From an uncultured Thermoguttaceae bacterium (lineage in GTDB: Bacteria; Planctomycetota; Planctomycetia; Pirellulales; Thermoguttaceae): a stretch of 59,838 bases of DNA. Positions 46,864 through 56,360 of this stretch are shown piece after piece. The notes below the pieces were generated by a model. That model was not told the origin of the DNA. It saw only the letters and a list, made by a program, of their open reading frames with translations, and did no database searches. Numbering within the stretch: the stretch's first letter is position 1; each line of letters starts with the position of its first letter. The stretch lies in NCBI GenBank assembly GCA_937951625.1, contig CALFBP010000087.1, forward strand, positions 1 through 59,838, in the 5' to 3' direction. The position numbers and the translations under genes were made by a program.

Positions 46864-49176
46864 ATGGCCCCGCGCCTTCTTTCTAGTGCCAGGTATTGCT
46901 TTCTGGTTGGAACCGTCCTCGCGGTTTTGGCGAGCTCGCTGTTCTGGACCAATCCAGCCCAGGCCGCCGGTCCCTTGGACAAACTGGGCACCTCGTTGAA
47001 CTTCGTCCCCGCGGATGTCGCTTACTATGGGGCCTTGCTCCGCAATGGCGAGCAGATCGAGGCGATTCGCAACAGCCGGGCCATGGCGTCGATCATGGCC
47101 CTTCCCGCCGTGCAGGAAGGGCTGAAGCGATTCATGGAGGAGATGGAATTCGGCCAAAACGCCGCGCAGGTCAAAGCCGTTTGGGAGAACCCCGAGGTCC
47201 AAAAAGCGTTGAAGCTCTTGGCCGACATGTTTTCCCACGAGGTCTTCGTCTGCGGCGACGACGCGATGATCGACCTCATCGAGCTGGTGCAGCGGCTTTA
47301 CGGCACGACGCAATTCGTTTCGCTCCTCGAACAACTCCAAGGCGAAACGCCGGAGCGACCCTTGGGGTTTCTGACCACTGCCTTGGTCGATAACCTCGAA
47401 TTGCTCAAAGTGCCCAACGTGGTGATCGGCTTCCGGGTGAAGGACCGCCCCTTGGCCGTCGAGGAGTTGACCAAGCTCGAGGGACTCGTCAACGCGATGC
47501 TGATGTTCCTGCCCCAACTCGGCGGCAAGTGGAAACGGACCACCGTGGCGGGCAATGACTACCTCACCCTCACGCTCGACGGCGGCATGATCCCGTGGGA
47601 GGAAATCCCCCTGGAAGCGTGGCGCGAGCAGGAAGAGCGCAAGGGCGACGTGGATAAGATCGTCGATCGGATCACGAAGCTGAAAAAGGTCGTTGCCCTG
47701 GGGATTCGTGGGGAGTATGTGATTCTTGCCGTGGGACCTTCGACCGAGTACCTCGCGCGACTAGGCAATGGCCGATCATTGGCCGACCGGCCCGAGTTCC
47801 GACCGCTCGAAAACTTCGCCGATCGTCGCCTTGTCCAACTCGGTTACACCAGCGCGGCCATGGCCCGGCTTCAAGATTCGTCGCGCGATGCCCAAGAGCT
47901 GCTCAAGGCCATCGACAAAGCCCTGCCGAATCTGGGACTCTTGCCCGATCAGCAAGCCGCAATTCGCAAAGACATCGAGGAACTGACCGCTGACTTGAAA
48001 GCCTGCTTCGCGGCGGATGGGGCAAGCAGTTCGTTTCACTTCCTCACCGACCGCGGAATCGAGGGCTACTCTTACTCTTGGGGAAAACATCGGCAACTCA
48101 ACAACCAATCGGCCCTGACCCTGCTGGAGCACGTCGGTCGTAAGCCGATCTTGTCGGCGCTGGCCCGCACGAGCGACTGGCAGACCGAGTACGACCTGGC
48201 CGTGAAATGGATACGCCGGGCCTATCACTATTTCTATGAGTTCGCCGTTCCGCGGATACCACCTGACGAACTCGAGCAGTTCCAAAAGGCCGTCGAGCTT
48301 TTCACTCCGCTTGTCCAACGTTTCGACAAGGCCAACCGGCTCTTGATCCAAGCCGTCTCGCCCGGCCAAATCGGTCTGGTCCTGGACAGCAAGTTTCAAA
48401 GCCGACGATTCCACCGGGCCTTGCCCGACTTGGACCAACCCATGCCGATGATCGAGCCCGCCGTAGTCCTCGGCATTCGCAACGCGAAGGCGCTGCGTCA
48501 GGCCATGGGCGAGTATCGGGTGATTTTCAACGAGGCGGTCGAGGCCCTGCGCAAAATCGTTCCCGATCCAGATAATATCCCAGACATCCGTTGTCCTGAG
48601 CCGAAAACCACAGAAACGACCAACGGCACGCTCTTCACCTTCGAGTTTCCCGAGGATTGGGGTCTGGCCAAGGAAATTGGCGTGCATTTGGGCCTGTCCG
48701 ATCACTTGGCGGTGATCGCTTTCACCTCGGACCATGTCAAGCGGCTGCTCGTGCCCACGCCTGCCGGTGTGGGCGGCGTGCTAAGCGACGCAAAACGTCC
48801 GCGTCTCGCCGCAGTCTCGTTCGATTGGGCTGGCTTGGTGGCCGCGGCCACGCCCTGGGTGGAGTTTGCCATCCGCCAAATCGCCGACGAGGATGCCCAG
48901 GAAGCGGAAATCCGTAAACCGATACGTCAACCCAAGCAGCCAGCCGCGAAAGAAAAAGCCGCCAAGGATGACGGTGAAAAAAACAAGCCCGAAGGAAAAG
49001 CACCTGCCGAGCCACAACTTCCCGCGAGGCCCCAAGCCCCCGAGGCGACCATCACGGACCAAGTTCGGGTGGTGCTCAAGGTACTCACCGCCATTCAGTC
49101 GATCACGAGCGAGACTTATTTCGACCAGTCCGCCCTCGCTACCCACTCGCTCATCGAAATCCGCGATCCAGAGTAA
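46864..49176 (+). CDS. Large secreted planctomycete protein, unknown function
   Basis: A 770-residue exported protein. The signal peptide is MAPRLLSSARYCFLVGTVLA plus VLASSLFWTNPAQA. GAGGAG stands 8 bases before the ATG and decides the start, against an open frame reaching back to 46657. The body is alternating helix and strand without recognised motifs (SLNFVPADVAYYGALLRNGE, LLKVPNVVIGFRVKDRPLAV, MIEPAVVLGIRNAKALRQAM). Lys/Glu/Pro/Ala-rich segments occur at about 685-725. Paralogous proteins of this kind seem frequent in Planctomycetes, but I cannot name a function. Confidence 0.72.
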   Translation: MAPRLLSSARYCFLVGTVLAVLASSLFWTNPAQAAGPLDKLGTSLNFVPADVAYYGALLRNGEQIEAIRNSRAMASIMALPAVQEGLKRFMEEMEFGQNAAQVKAVWENPEVQKALKLLADMFSHEVFVCGDDAMIDLIELVQRLYGTTQFVSLLEQLQGETPERPLGFLTTALVDNLELLKVPNVVIGFRVKDRPLAVEELTKLEGLVNAMLMFLPQLGGKWKRTTVAGNDYLTLTLDGGMIPWEEIPLEAWREQEERKGDVDKIVDRITKLKKVVALGIRGEYVILAVGPSTEYLARLGNGRSLADRPEFRPLENFADRRLVQLGYTSAAMARLQDSSRDAQELLKAIDKALPNLGLLPDQQAAIRKDIEELTADLKACFAADGASSSFHFLTDRGIEGYSYSWGKHRQLNNQSALTLLEHVGRKPILSALARTSDWQTEYDLAVKWIRRAYHYFYEFAVPRIPPDELEQFQKAVELFTPLVQRFDKANRLLIQAVSPGQIGLVLDSKFQSRRFHRALPDLDQPMPMIEPAVVLGIRNAKALRQAMGEYRVIFNEAVEALRKIVPDPDNIPDIRCPEPKTTETTNGTLFTFEFPEDWGLAKEIGVHLGLSDHLAVIAFTSDHVKRLLVPTPAGVGGVLSDAKRPRLAAVSFDWAGLVAAATPWVEFAIRQIADEDAQEAEIRKPIRQPKQPAAKEKAAKDDGEKNKPEGKAPAEPQLPARPQAPEATITDQVRVVLKVLTAIQSITSETYFDQSALATHSLIEIRDPE

Positions 49177-49192
49177 GCGACCTGCGAGTCTG

Positions 49193-49255
49193 CCGTTGGG
49201 CGTTGGTCGTTGCCCGTTGGCCGTTGGGTCGTTGGCCGTTGGGTCGTTGGCCTGC
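49193..49255. repeat. Short tandem repeat, GTTGGCCGTTGGGTC units
   Basis: Directly after the stop of the secreted-protein gene, variants of GTTGG(C/G)CGTTGG(G/C)TC are repeated head to tail; two adjacent units are identical over 15 bases. It reads as a decayed low-complexity array rather than a CRISPR, since there are no unique spacers. Confidence 0.7.
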
Positions 49256-49294
49256 TTTGTTGGTACGACCAAGCTAGGAGCCTATCCCAAAATC

Positions 49295-49315
49295 CCCTCT
49301 CCCTCTGGGAGAGGG
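49295..49315 (+). terminator. Perfect 9-bp hairpin, CCCTCTCCC-TCT-GGGAGAGGG
   Basis: A perfect inverted repeat with a 3-base loop, followed by TTAGGGTGAGGGC. It sits between two convergent genes, so it could end transcription from either side. No T-run follows. The same GGGAGAGGGTTAGGGTGAGGG sequence type is known as a dispersed intergenic repeat in many genomes, so it may be a mobile repeat and not a dedicated terminator. Confidence 0.45.
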
Positions 49316-49628
49316 TTAGGGTGAGGGCTTAGGGTCTCTACAGACTACGGGAAAAAACGGCTAAAAAACCTCTTTTGAGCGGGATAGGCTGGGTTGTAAA
49401 AAAAGCTCCAAGTCGGCTAAAAAGTTAAGCCGCGCAAATTGAGTGTTGAAAATGGGTGACGCAGGAACGTCGCTTTCCTGCCAAGTTTACCCTTCGCCTC
49501 AACGTAGCGCTCTCGTTCCGAAGTTCGTTTGGGGGTGCGTCGTTTTTGCTTGCGGCGCTACGCCGCGCCGAGGACTTTTCGCCCTTAGGGGCTCGAGGGC
49601 GTCCCACATCGCGGCGTGGCCTGGGGGT

Positions 49629-51716
49629 TCAACGGCCGAGTTCGTCGGCCAGCGGCCCGGCATCGTAGATTTTCCGCAACGCCTCGACAATCGCGGCTGA
49701 GTGAACGGACACGGCTCGGGCCTGTTCTTCGGTGTAGATGAAATCCAGCACCAGCGAGTGAATGTTGCCGTCGAAGATCAGGCCCACCACCTCGCCGCGG
49801 CGGTTGACCACCGGGCTGCCGGAGTTGCCTCCGATGATGTCTGGCGTGGAGACGAAGTTCATGGGCGTGTTCAGGTCGAGGTGCGCCTTGCGGTCCAACC
49901 AGCTCTGCGGCAATTGGAACGGCGGCCGATTGTCGTGCTCGGCGGAGCGCTCGTAAGCCCCGGCGATCGTGGTCCACGGCGGGATCACGCGGCCGTTTTC
50001 CGTATAGCCTTTCACCGTCCCGAACGCCAGGCGGAGCGTGAAGGTGGCGTCGGGATACATCTCGGGGCCAAGCAGGGCGAAGCGGGCGTTGGCGATCTTC
50101 GCGTAGGCTTGACGAAGCGGCTCCTCCACCTTTTCTTCGTACACCTTGCGGACGCGGCGCGCCGCAGGATCGACGAGCCGGGCGAGCTGGATCATGGGAT
50201 CAGGTGATGCCTCGATCGCCTTCGGCCCGCCCTCGGCCAAGGCCTTGCGCACCGCCACCTCGCGGAGCCTCGTTCCCGCGACCAGCTCCGCTGCCCGTTG
50301 GCGCGGCGATTTGCCCGCTAAAACCTTCTGCACCAGCGGGTCGTTCGCCCCGGCCATTTCCATGAACATGGAAAGCGAATCGGCCAGCTTGAGGGTTTCC
50401 AAATCGTCGTAGATGGGGGCCTCGGAGAAGAGCATCTGCTGGAGCGATTCCAGGTTCGACTCGCGGAACTCGCGGAGCCGCTCGGCGTTGGGCTTGGCCG
50501 TTTCCTCGGCCAAACGAACCAAGGTCCTCGCAATGCTGAAGTATTCGCTGTTGAACGCCGCGGCTTGCTCGAGCAAGACCATCGGCTGATAGATCGGCTC
50601 CCAGACGCGGAGTGCCTCGGCGACCTCGTCCCAAGCGCTGCCATAGTTCGATTTGAGCTGAGCATCGGCATCGATGGCCGCGCGGAGCCTCCGCTCCTCG
50701 ATCTGCTTCGCGCCCATGATCGCCGGGTCTTGCAGACCGGCCAATCCGCCCAGCCGGGCCTTGCGGCTGTTCTGATAGCCGAACAATTCGTCCTGGGCTC
50801 GGCGGGCGTTTTCCCGGCTGCGTTCGCTGTAGGTCGAAAGGAGCACCTCGCGGCGGAAGAGCCTTTGTAAAAGTCCCGGATATACGCGGTCGCGGAGAAA
50901 TTCCAGGTGTGCCACCGTGTTCAGCCGGTTGGTGCGGCCGGGGTGACCGGAGACGAACACCAATTCGCCGTCCTCCGGACCAGCGGGACTCCATTTCAGG
51001 AAATGCGGCGGACTGGCCGGACGGCCATTCTCATAGACGCGGAAGAAGCAGACGTCGAGATCGAAACGGGGGTACTCGAAATTGTCCGGGTCGCCGCCAA
51101 AGAAGGCAATGGCCTGTTCCGGCGCGAAGACCAGCCGAACGTCCGTGTACTTCTTGAACCGATAGAGATGATACTGCCCTCCCTGGTACAACGTGACCAC
51201 GTCGCTTCGCAAACCGGTCTTGTCGAACGACTCTTTTTCAATCGTGTTCATCTCCGCACGGCGGGCCTGAAACGCCTCGGCCGGCGACATGCCCGGCTTG
51301 ACCGCCGCGTTGATCCGATCGGTGACATCCTCGATGCTCATCAGCACGTTCAATTCCAAGTCGGGAGCGCGGATCTCGTCCTCCTGGCGACGGGCATAGA
51401 AGCCGGTTTTCAGGTAGTCGCGCTCGGGCGTGCTGATCTTCTGGAGCATGTCCGCCCCCACGTGATGATTGGTCATCACCAAACCATTCGATGAAACAAA
51501 CGATCCCGAACCGCCGCTGTTGAACCGCACCGACGACTGCTGCAAATGTTCCAGCCACTCGGCAGTGGGCTGGAAGCCGTATTTCTCCTTGAGGATTTTG
51601 CTGGGCGGGTTGTTGAACAGCCACATCCCTTCATCCGCCGCGGTGGGCGAAGCCGCCAAAGTAAAGCTCCCCAACACCCAGGAAACGATCAGCAAGTCAT
51701 AGACGCGAAGACGCAT
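49629..51716 (-). CDS. S46-family dipeptidyl-peptidase (DPP7/DPP11 type)
   Basis: A 695-residue exported serine peptidase that would remove N-terminal dipeptides. A signal peptide covers about residues 1-27. The chymotrypsin-fold triad is visible: His85 in GLVMTNHHVGAD, an Asp in NFEYPRFDLDVCFFRVY, and the Ser in DIIGGNSGSPVVNRRGE. The helical domain typical of S46 lies between. AAAGGAG with 6-base spacing precedes the ATG. The length matches the S46 family (about 700). Substrate preference (hydrophobic versus acidic P1) is not assigned. It probably feeds on peptides in the periplasm. Confidence 0.93.
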   Translation of the reverse strand: MRLRVYDLLIVSWVLGSFTLAASPTAADEGMWLFNNPPSKILKEKYGFQPTAEWLEHLQQSSVRFNSGGSGSFVSSNGLVMTNHHVGADMLQKISTPERDYLKTGFYARRQEDEIRAPDLELNVLMSIEDVTDRINAAVKPGMSPAEAFQARRAEMNTIEKESFDKTGLRSDVVTLYQGGQYHLYRFKKYTDVRLVFAPEQAIAFFGGDPDNFEYPRFDLDVCFFRVYENGRPASPPHFLKWSPAGPEDGELVFVSGHPGRTNRLNTVAHLEFLRDRVYPGLLQRLFRREVLLSTYSERSRENARRAQDELFGYQNSRKARLGGLAGLQDPAIMGAKQIEERRLRAAIDADAQLKSNYGSAWDEVAEALRVWEPIYQPMVLLEQAAAFNSEYFSIARTLVRLAEETAKPNAERLREFRESNLESLQQMLFSEAPIYDDLETLKLADSLSMFMEMAGANDPLVQKVLAGKSPRQRAAELVAGTRLREVAVRKALAEGGPKAIEASPDPMIQLARLVDPAARRVRKVYEEKVEEPLRQAYAKIANARFALLGPEMYPDATFTLRLAFGTVKGYTENGRVIPPWTTIAGAYERSAEHDNRPPFQLPQSWLDRKAHLDLNTPMNFVSTPDIIGGNSGSPVVNRRGEVVGLIFDGNIHSLVLDFIYTEEQARAVSVHSAAIVEALRKIYDAGPLADELGR

Positions 51717-51952
51717 GAGAAACTCCTTTCGTTGGCCCCGACATCAACGGCCTGCCCTCGCGGCATGGCTTGACTTCGTGGGAGCGAAGGCCAAAATCGT
51801 CCGGTCGTCCCATGAACCGCCGCGAGCGCAAGTCCGATCGGCGTATTGTAGAAGCAGCGCGACAACCAAAAAAGGTGGCAGAAGTCTTTTGCCCTATCGA
51901 AAATGGAGCCGAAGCGAGGTGGGTTTCGCCACAACGCGCGAGGGATTTGCGC

Positions 51953-53725
51953 CTAACGCGAAATGGTTGTCTGCAAGACCGGCGCTTCGTCAACGGCGTC
52001 AGACCGCGGCGGTCCCAGTCGATCGGACGCGGAGACTCGGACTGCGGGAGGAGACCGCATGCCACCGTGATCCAAAGCGACGTCGCTCCGCAGCAGCACG
52101 CTGAGTTCGCCACGGCGCTGCACGTGGGGCGGAAGCTCCGCGAGGGTCCAACCCGATTTCCGCAGACTCTCCTTGAGGCGATCGTACCTCTCACCGCTCA
52201 GCCCTTGAGTCTCTTCGAGGATTACAAGTTGAGGTTGAACCTGTTGGACGAGCTCCACCACCTTGTCGGGATTTCCCAGGTCGCGGCGGAAACTCTCATA
52301 GCGGGCGTCCGCATAATGGGCGGCCACGGGCGCCAGTCCCGCAGGCCCGACCAGAAGCAAGCCGGAACCGACCTGCTCTCGAAGCCAGAGTCCTAGCGTT
52401 GCCGTGTCCTTTCGCGGCGCGTAACTAGCTTGAATTCCCAAGCCCACGGAAGCCAGACTGGCCAAGGTCACAAAAACGATCGGCCCCCATCCCGCCACTG
52501 GGGCGATACTCCGCAATCGAAGGAGCGGATTCCCCCCCCAAATCGCTTGCTTGGGACGTGGCTCGAGCCATTTGCCGAGTCTGCCGACCAGCCATTGCGT
52601 GAGACTCACAAGCCCCAGGGCAGCAAATGGCGAGGCCATCAGCACGATGGGCAAAGCGTAGCGGAAGCAAAGTTGCCGGTCGAACCAAAGCTGGATCCAA
52701 CTACTAAGCACAAAGACCATCGCGGTCCAAAATAGGGCCTGATGGTCGCGACGCGCCCACACCCGTCGCCACTTCCACAGGCCGCCAAACATCAACAATG
52801 CGAAGCAGGGAGAAAGCCCCCGGGTCATGATGGGAAAGAAAACCCATGCCATCTGAGCCAAGGAAAGACGCGGAATGGACGCCCCCTGGCTCGCCGGATC
52901 CTCTGCAAGCCAACCCAAAAACCCCGCCAGCCAGGCCATCGCCCGACCCACTGGATCCAAACGAATCAAAAGCCACTCGCCGCGGGTTTGATGCCACACG
53001 AGATTTGCTGCCAGGATCAACGCAGGCAGAGGGATCAAAAAGGTCAAAACTCCGAGCAGTAGCTTCAACCGACCACCGCGAAACGCGATCCATCGCCACA
53101 ACGACCATAGCCCCATGGGAAGGAAAAGATACAGGCCCTCGAAGCGAGTCAGACAGGCCAACGTCGTGGTCAGCGCCGCCAAAAGAAACCAACTCACGCG
53201 GAGTTCCACGACCGCACGCCATTGAGTGTATAACGAAGTGGCGAACAAAAGCCAAAACGTCTGGTCGCGGATCACCTCCGGACTCAGGGCAATGAACTTC
53301 GGATGCACGATGTAGAGGAAGGAAGCCACAAGGGCGACCTGGTCATCGAATTGTCGACGGACCCAACCGTACAAAGGTAAGACCACCAACGTGGCCGCGA
53401 CGACGCCCCAAATCTTGGCCGCAAGTTCCCAATCGATGCCCAGGCAGTGCATTCCGGCAAGGATGGCCGGGTAAAGGCTCAGTCCCCGCAATCCAGCCAG
53501 TAGGTTGCCGCTTTCCAACAAACGGGCCTGCTCGATGTAGACCGCCCCATCCGGGGTGATGCTGGGCACGCCGAAGGCAACCAATACCCGAGGCACAAAG
53601 CAGGCCACGAGAAGCCCGATGACTACTGATCCTCGCACCGCCGAGCTAGAACTTTCGGCAGTGGGCGATGCCAAACGATTGGGATAATCTTTGGGCAACG
53701 GCTGGAGGAAAAACGCCAAGGCCAT
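51953..53725 (-). CDS. GT39-like membrane glycosyltransferase
   Basis: A 590-residue polytopic inner-membrane protein of the dolichyl-phosphate-mannose/ArnT glycosyltransferase class. The first loop has SITPDGAVYIEQARLLESGN, with the Asp position expected in this fold, and about 10 to 12 helices follow (VVIGLLVACFVPRVLVAF, AAKIWGVVAATLVVLPLYGW and others). The C-terminal 140 residues are soluble (TATLGLWLREQVGSGLLLVG). It would transfer a sugar from a polyprenyl-phosphate donor to lipid or protein on the periplasmic side. I chose the ATG at 53725; a TTG at 53770 would add 15 residues. Confidence 0.82.
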   Translation of the reverse strand: MALAFFLQPLPKDYPNRLASPTAESSSSAVRGSVVIGLLVACFVPRVLVAFGVPSITPDGAVYIEQARLLESGNLLAGLRGLSLYPAILAGMHCLGIDWELAAKIWGVVAATLVVLPLYGWVRRQFDDQVALVASFLYIVHPKFIALSPEVIRDQTFWLLFATSLYTQWRAVVELRVSWFLLAALTTTLACLTRFEGLYLFLPMGLWSLWRWIAFRGGRLKLLLGVLTFLIPLPALILAANLVWHQTRGEWLLIRLDPVGRAMAWLAGFLGWLAEDPASQGASIPRLSLAQMAWVFFPIMTRGLSPCFALLMFGGLWKWRRVWARRDHQALFWTAMVFVLSSWIQLWFDRQLCFRYALPIVLMASPFAALGLVSLTQWLVGRLGKWLEPRPKQAIWGGNPLLRLRSIAPVAGWGPIVFVTLASLASVGLGIQASYAPRKDTATLGLWLREQVGSGLLLVGPAGLAPVAAHYADARYESFRRDLGNPDKVVELVQQVQPQLVILEETQGLSGERYDRLKESLRKSGWTLAELPPHVQRRGELSVLLRSDVALDHGGMRSPPAVRVSASDRLGPPRSDAVDEAPVLQTTISR

Positions 53726-54274
53726 CGGCGCGGCCCCTTTTATCCAGATTTCCCGTCTTTTCCAAGACAAGCCACTAATTTTTATGTTGACGCTGCACGC
53801 TGCGGAGTTAATTCCGTGTCACAACAAATTTCAACGGCGGGAAATTTAGCTGTCGCCACGAGTCGAAACAATGGCGAAAGTCCTACTGGCTCACTCGGCT
53901 GACCCTCCCGAGAGCGCTTGCATGGCAAAACCCTTCACGACTTCCGAAATAGGCAAAGTCAGGAATTCAAAAGCTTGCCCCCCATTTCAGGGAAAACTAG
54001 ATACCGCTAGTTTATGGTTCTCTCGATTTTTCATGGAGCCATGCGTTACGCTTTGCTAAGTAACCCTTTGCAGATTGCGAACAACTCGGAGCCCCGGCGT
54101 GGCATGATTGACGAGAAGCTGCAATACTACTTCAGCAAGGCGACCGACAACCGTCCGAGGCGGGGATCGCAAATGTGATTGCAAATTAAGATTGGGGGGA
54201 GAGTAGAGCCGCGTTACGCGCTGTGCAAAGGAAAGTACAATCGAATTGCAGTCCCACACGGATCGGGCCGCATC
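53726..54274. other. Low-GC intergenic region before the AAA/DUF4276 pair
   Basis: About 550 bases of visibly lower GC than the neighbours, between the divergent GT39-like gene and the AAA gene. A frame near 54060-54180 (MIDEKLQYYFSKATDNRPRR) ends at a TGA and may be the relic of a gene. I see no tRNA or attachment-site repeat. Confidence 0.45.
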
Positions 54275-55501
54275 ATGATCACCCACTTTTCTATTCGGAA
54301 CTTCAAGAACCTTGCAGCCGTGCCGCCGGGCGAGAAAGAGTTTCTCACCTTTGGTCCGCTCAACGTGTTGATCGGTCCGAATGGTTGTGGGAAATCATCG
54401 CTACTCCAAGCGATTGATTTCTTGAAAGCGTTCTTCCGCACCTCGGTCGAGGTGTACCTCCAAGAGCGCGGGTGGAATTATAGCGATCTTCCTAACCTAC
54501 GCCAAACCTCGAAGGTCATCCGTTGGGAACTCAAGGCCCAACTCGACGACGAACAAGGCGTCAACACGGGGGAATACCATTACACGGTCGCACTCCAGCC
54601 CCGAAAGCATCTTGGAATCGGTGAGGAAAAGTTCGTATGGAAACCGCCTGAGGGCGGCGAGCAGATTTTGCTAGATCGTAAGGGGCGCCGCGTTCGCATT
54701 TTCAATCGCACCACGAACGAGATGGAGTACTTCAATGCGATCGGATTGCCGGCAAGTGCAATGAGCCAAATGGAAGGCAGCCAGGATCGCAAGAAATATC
54801 CCGAATTGCTCCGCTTCCGCCATTGGATCGAACGATTCCGTTACTTTCTGATTTGGGATCCAAAAGTCTTGAGGAATCCCGATCGCGGCAAGCATGACGA
54901 GCTGGGGGCGTCCGGCGAACACCTGGCCAGCCTCGTGGGACGTCTTCGCGACGAGAAGCCTGAGGCGTTCCAGAAACTCGTCAAGCGACTTCGGCGGTTG
55001 TTCCCCACCCTGACAGATATCTCAGTGTCTGGACGAGGTTGGGGATGGCGCGGAATCCGCTTGACCGAGGGCAATGGTCAATCGATCACTTTCAACAGCC
55101 GTCAAATGAGCGACGGCGTGTTACGGCTCCTGGCGATAACATCGTTGTTGTACATCGACAACATCCCTAGCGTCATTTGTCTTGAGGAGCCCGAAAACGG
55201 TGTTCATCCTCAACTCGTCCGTGAAGTGGTGCAAATCCTGCGAGAGCTGACTCAGCGGAAGCCGCCGAACCGATGCCAGGTTTTCCTGACCACTCACAGT
55301 CCTTATATACTCGACGAGTTCTTCGACCATCCGGAACAGGTTTACTGCCTGGATCGCTCCCGGCCCCTCGAGGGCGCATCCGTCCTTCGCCTTTCTGACA
55401 ATAGACAGCTCGATTTAATTCGCGAAAAGTTCGAGCACTCGCTTGGCGAGGCATGGACTTTGGGTCTGATCGGCGCCACCGCGGGAGTCCGAGGCCAATG
55501 A
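54275..55501 (+). CDS. OLD/AAA_21-type ATPase
   Basis: A 408-residue ABC-class AAA ATPase. It begins ITHFSIRNFKNL, with Walker A GPNGCGKSS about residue 32, an ABC-signature-like SDGVLRLLAI, Walker B VICLEEPENGVHP and an H-loop LTTHSPYIL. This order matches AAA_21/AAA_15 proteins that partner with TOPRIM-like nucleases. The middle lacks a coiled coil, as in the short defence-type ATPases. The next gene overlaps by 4 bases (ATGA). I start at the ATG at 54275, since the 32 codons upstream are not conserved. It probably senses infection or DNA ends and drives its partner; this is family-based inference. Confidence 0.88.
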   Translation: MITHFSIRNFKNLAAVPPGEKEFLTFGPLNVLIGPNGCGKSSLLQAIDFLKAFFRTSVEVYLQERGWNYSDLPNLRQTSKVIRWELKAQLDDEQGVNTGEYHYTVALQPRKHLGIGEEKFVWKPPEGGEQILLDRKGRRVRIFNRTTNEMEYFNAIGLPASAMSQMEGSQDRKKYPELLRFRHWIERFRYFLIWDPKVLRNPDRGKHDELGASGEHLASLVGRLRDEKPEAFQKLVKRLRRLFPTLTDISVSGRGWGWRGIRLTEGNGQSITFNSRQMSDGVLRLLAITSLLYIDNIPSVICLEEPENGVHPQLVREVVQILRELTQRKPPNRCQVFLTTHSPYILDEFFDHPEQVYCLDRSRPLEGASVLRLSDNRQLDLIREKFEHSLGEAWTLGLIGATAGVRGQ

Positions 55502-56175
55502 GCACGAAGATTGGCATCATCGCTGAGGGACCCATCGATCATTGTCTCCTGCCCGCACTATTGGAACAAATCGCGCGGCGAAGGGCGGACTATTCTTGGC
55601 CCGTATCCGCCGACGACGTTACCCAACGCTTTTGCATCCGTAAGCGGGGTTTTGGCGGCGTGCTCGCGTCGGTGCGCCGGCTGGTTGAGGTCCTTGAAAC
55701 AGGGGAGTTCGATCACGCCTTCTTCGTCATTGTGCTGGATCGACGGACAGAGGCCGCTCAATCAGCCATCAAAAATATGTTGGCAAACCGGGACCGCTTC
55801 GTTCTGGGGATCGCCATCGAAGAAATCGAGGCTTGGTGGTTGGGCGACCGGGAAAACACGCTGGCTTGGTCAGGCCTGAAAAATGGCCCGCCGCACGATT
55901 GCCGTTACGCGCAGAGGGATTACCGTTCCGAGCGCGACAAAGATCCCAAGCGGACTCTCGACGAGTTGACGCGAATATCCGACCGCTTCGATCGCTACTA
56001 TGGTGAAGGAAATGTCGATTTGGCACACGACTTTGCCGAGAACTTTTGGCGGCGGTCTGCCCGGCTGGACGACATTCGCGGGCAATGCCCGCAAGGCTAT
56101 AGGCCATTTGAGAAAGCAGTAACACAACAGTTCCGATCCGCCAAGCGACGATCCCATGAGCACTTCAAAAGGTAG
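55498..56175 (+). CDS. DUF4276 protein, TOPRIM-like partner
   Basis: A 225-residue protein of the DUF4276 family. KIGIIAEGPIDHCLLPALLE gives the conserved Glu early in the sequence, FFVIVLDRRTEA provides an Asp, and GIAIEEIEAWWLGD carries the family's EEIEAWWLGD signature. These acidic positions fit a TOPRIM-like metal-binding fold, as in RloB/AbiLii and AriB partners of AAA ATPases. It overlaps the AAA gene by ATGA and is surely co-translated. A nuclease role is plausible but not shown. The C-terminus is basic (FRSAKRRSHEHFKR), consistent with nucleic-acid binding. Confidence 0.85.
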   Translation: MSTKIGIIAEGPIDHCLLPALLEQIARRRADYSWPVSADDVTQRFCIRKRGFGGVLASVRRLVEVLETGEFDHAFFVIVLDRRTEAAQSAIKNMLANRDRFVLGIAIEEIEAWWLGDRENTLAWSGLKNGPPHDCRYAQRDYRSERDKDPKRTLDELTRISDRFDRYYGEGNVDLAHDFAENFWRRSARLDDIRGQCPQGYRPFEKAVTQQFRSAKRRSHEHFKR

Positions 56176-56360
56176 GCCCCCCGGCGGAAAAAAGAACTTT
56201 GTTGGGAAAACTCAAGAATTCGTCGGATCAGGGAGACTGCGCTTCGAGGGCCAGACTGCTCGATCTCTTGATCTCTGCATTGTGGGGTCAACCCGTCTTG
56301 TATGGTGTAGTGAATTAGATAAAATAGGGGGTAAGGTTTCTCGTGGAAAGGGCTGGTTCC

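Larger units (their letters stand above)
49177..49628. other. Intergenic region with repeats and hairpin
   Basis: 452 bases between convergent genes. It has a tandem repeat at 49193-49255 and an inverted repeat at 49295-49315, then about 310 bases with no recognisable gene. A 60-codon frame on the minus strand (49425-49607) is Arg/Ser/Ala-rich and looks like noncoding repeat-type DNA. Confidence 0.5.

Noticed and set aside
49193..49255. CRISPR array
   Set aside because: Repeat units of about 15 bases are directly adjacent without unique spacers, and there are no cas genes.
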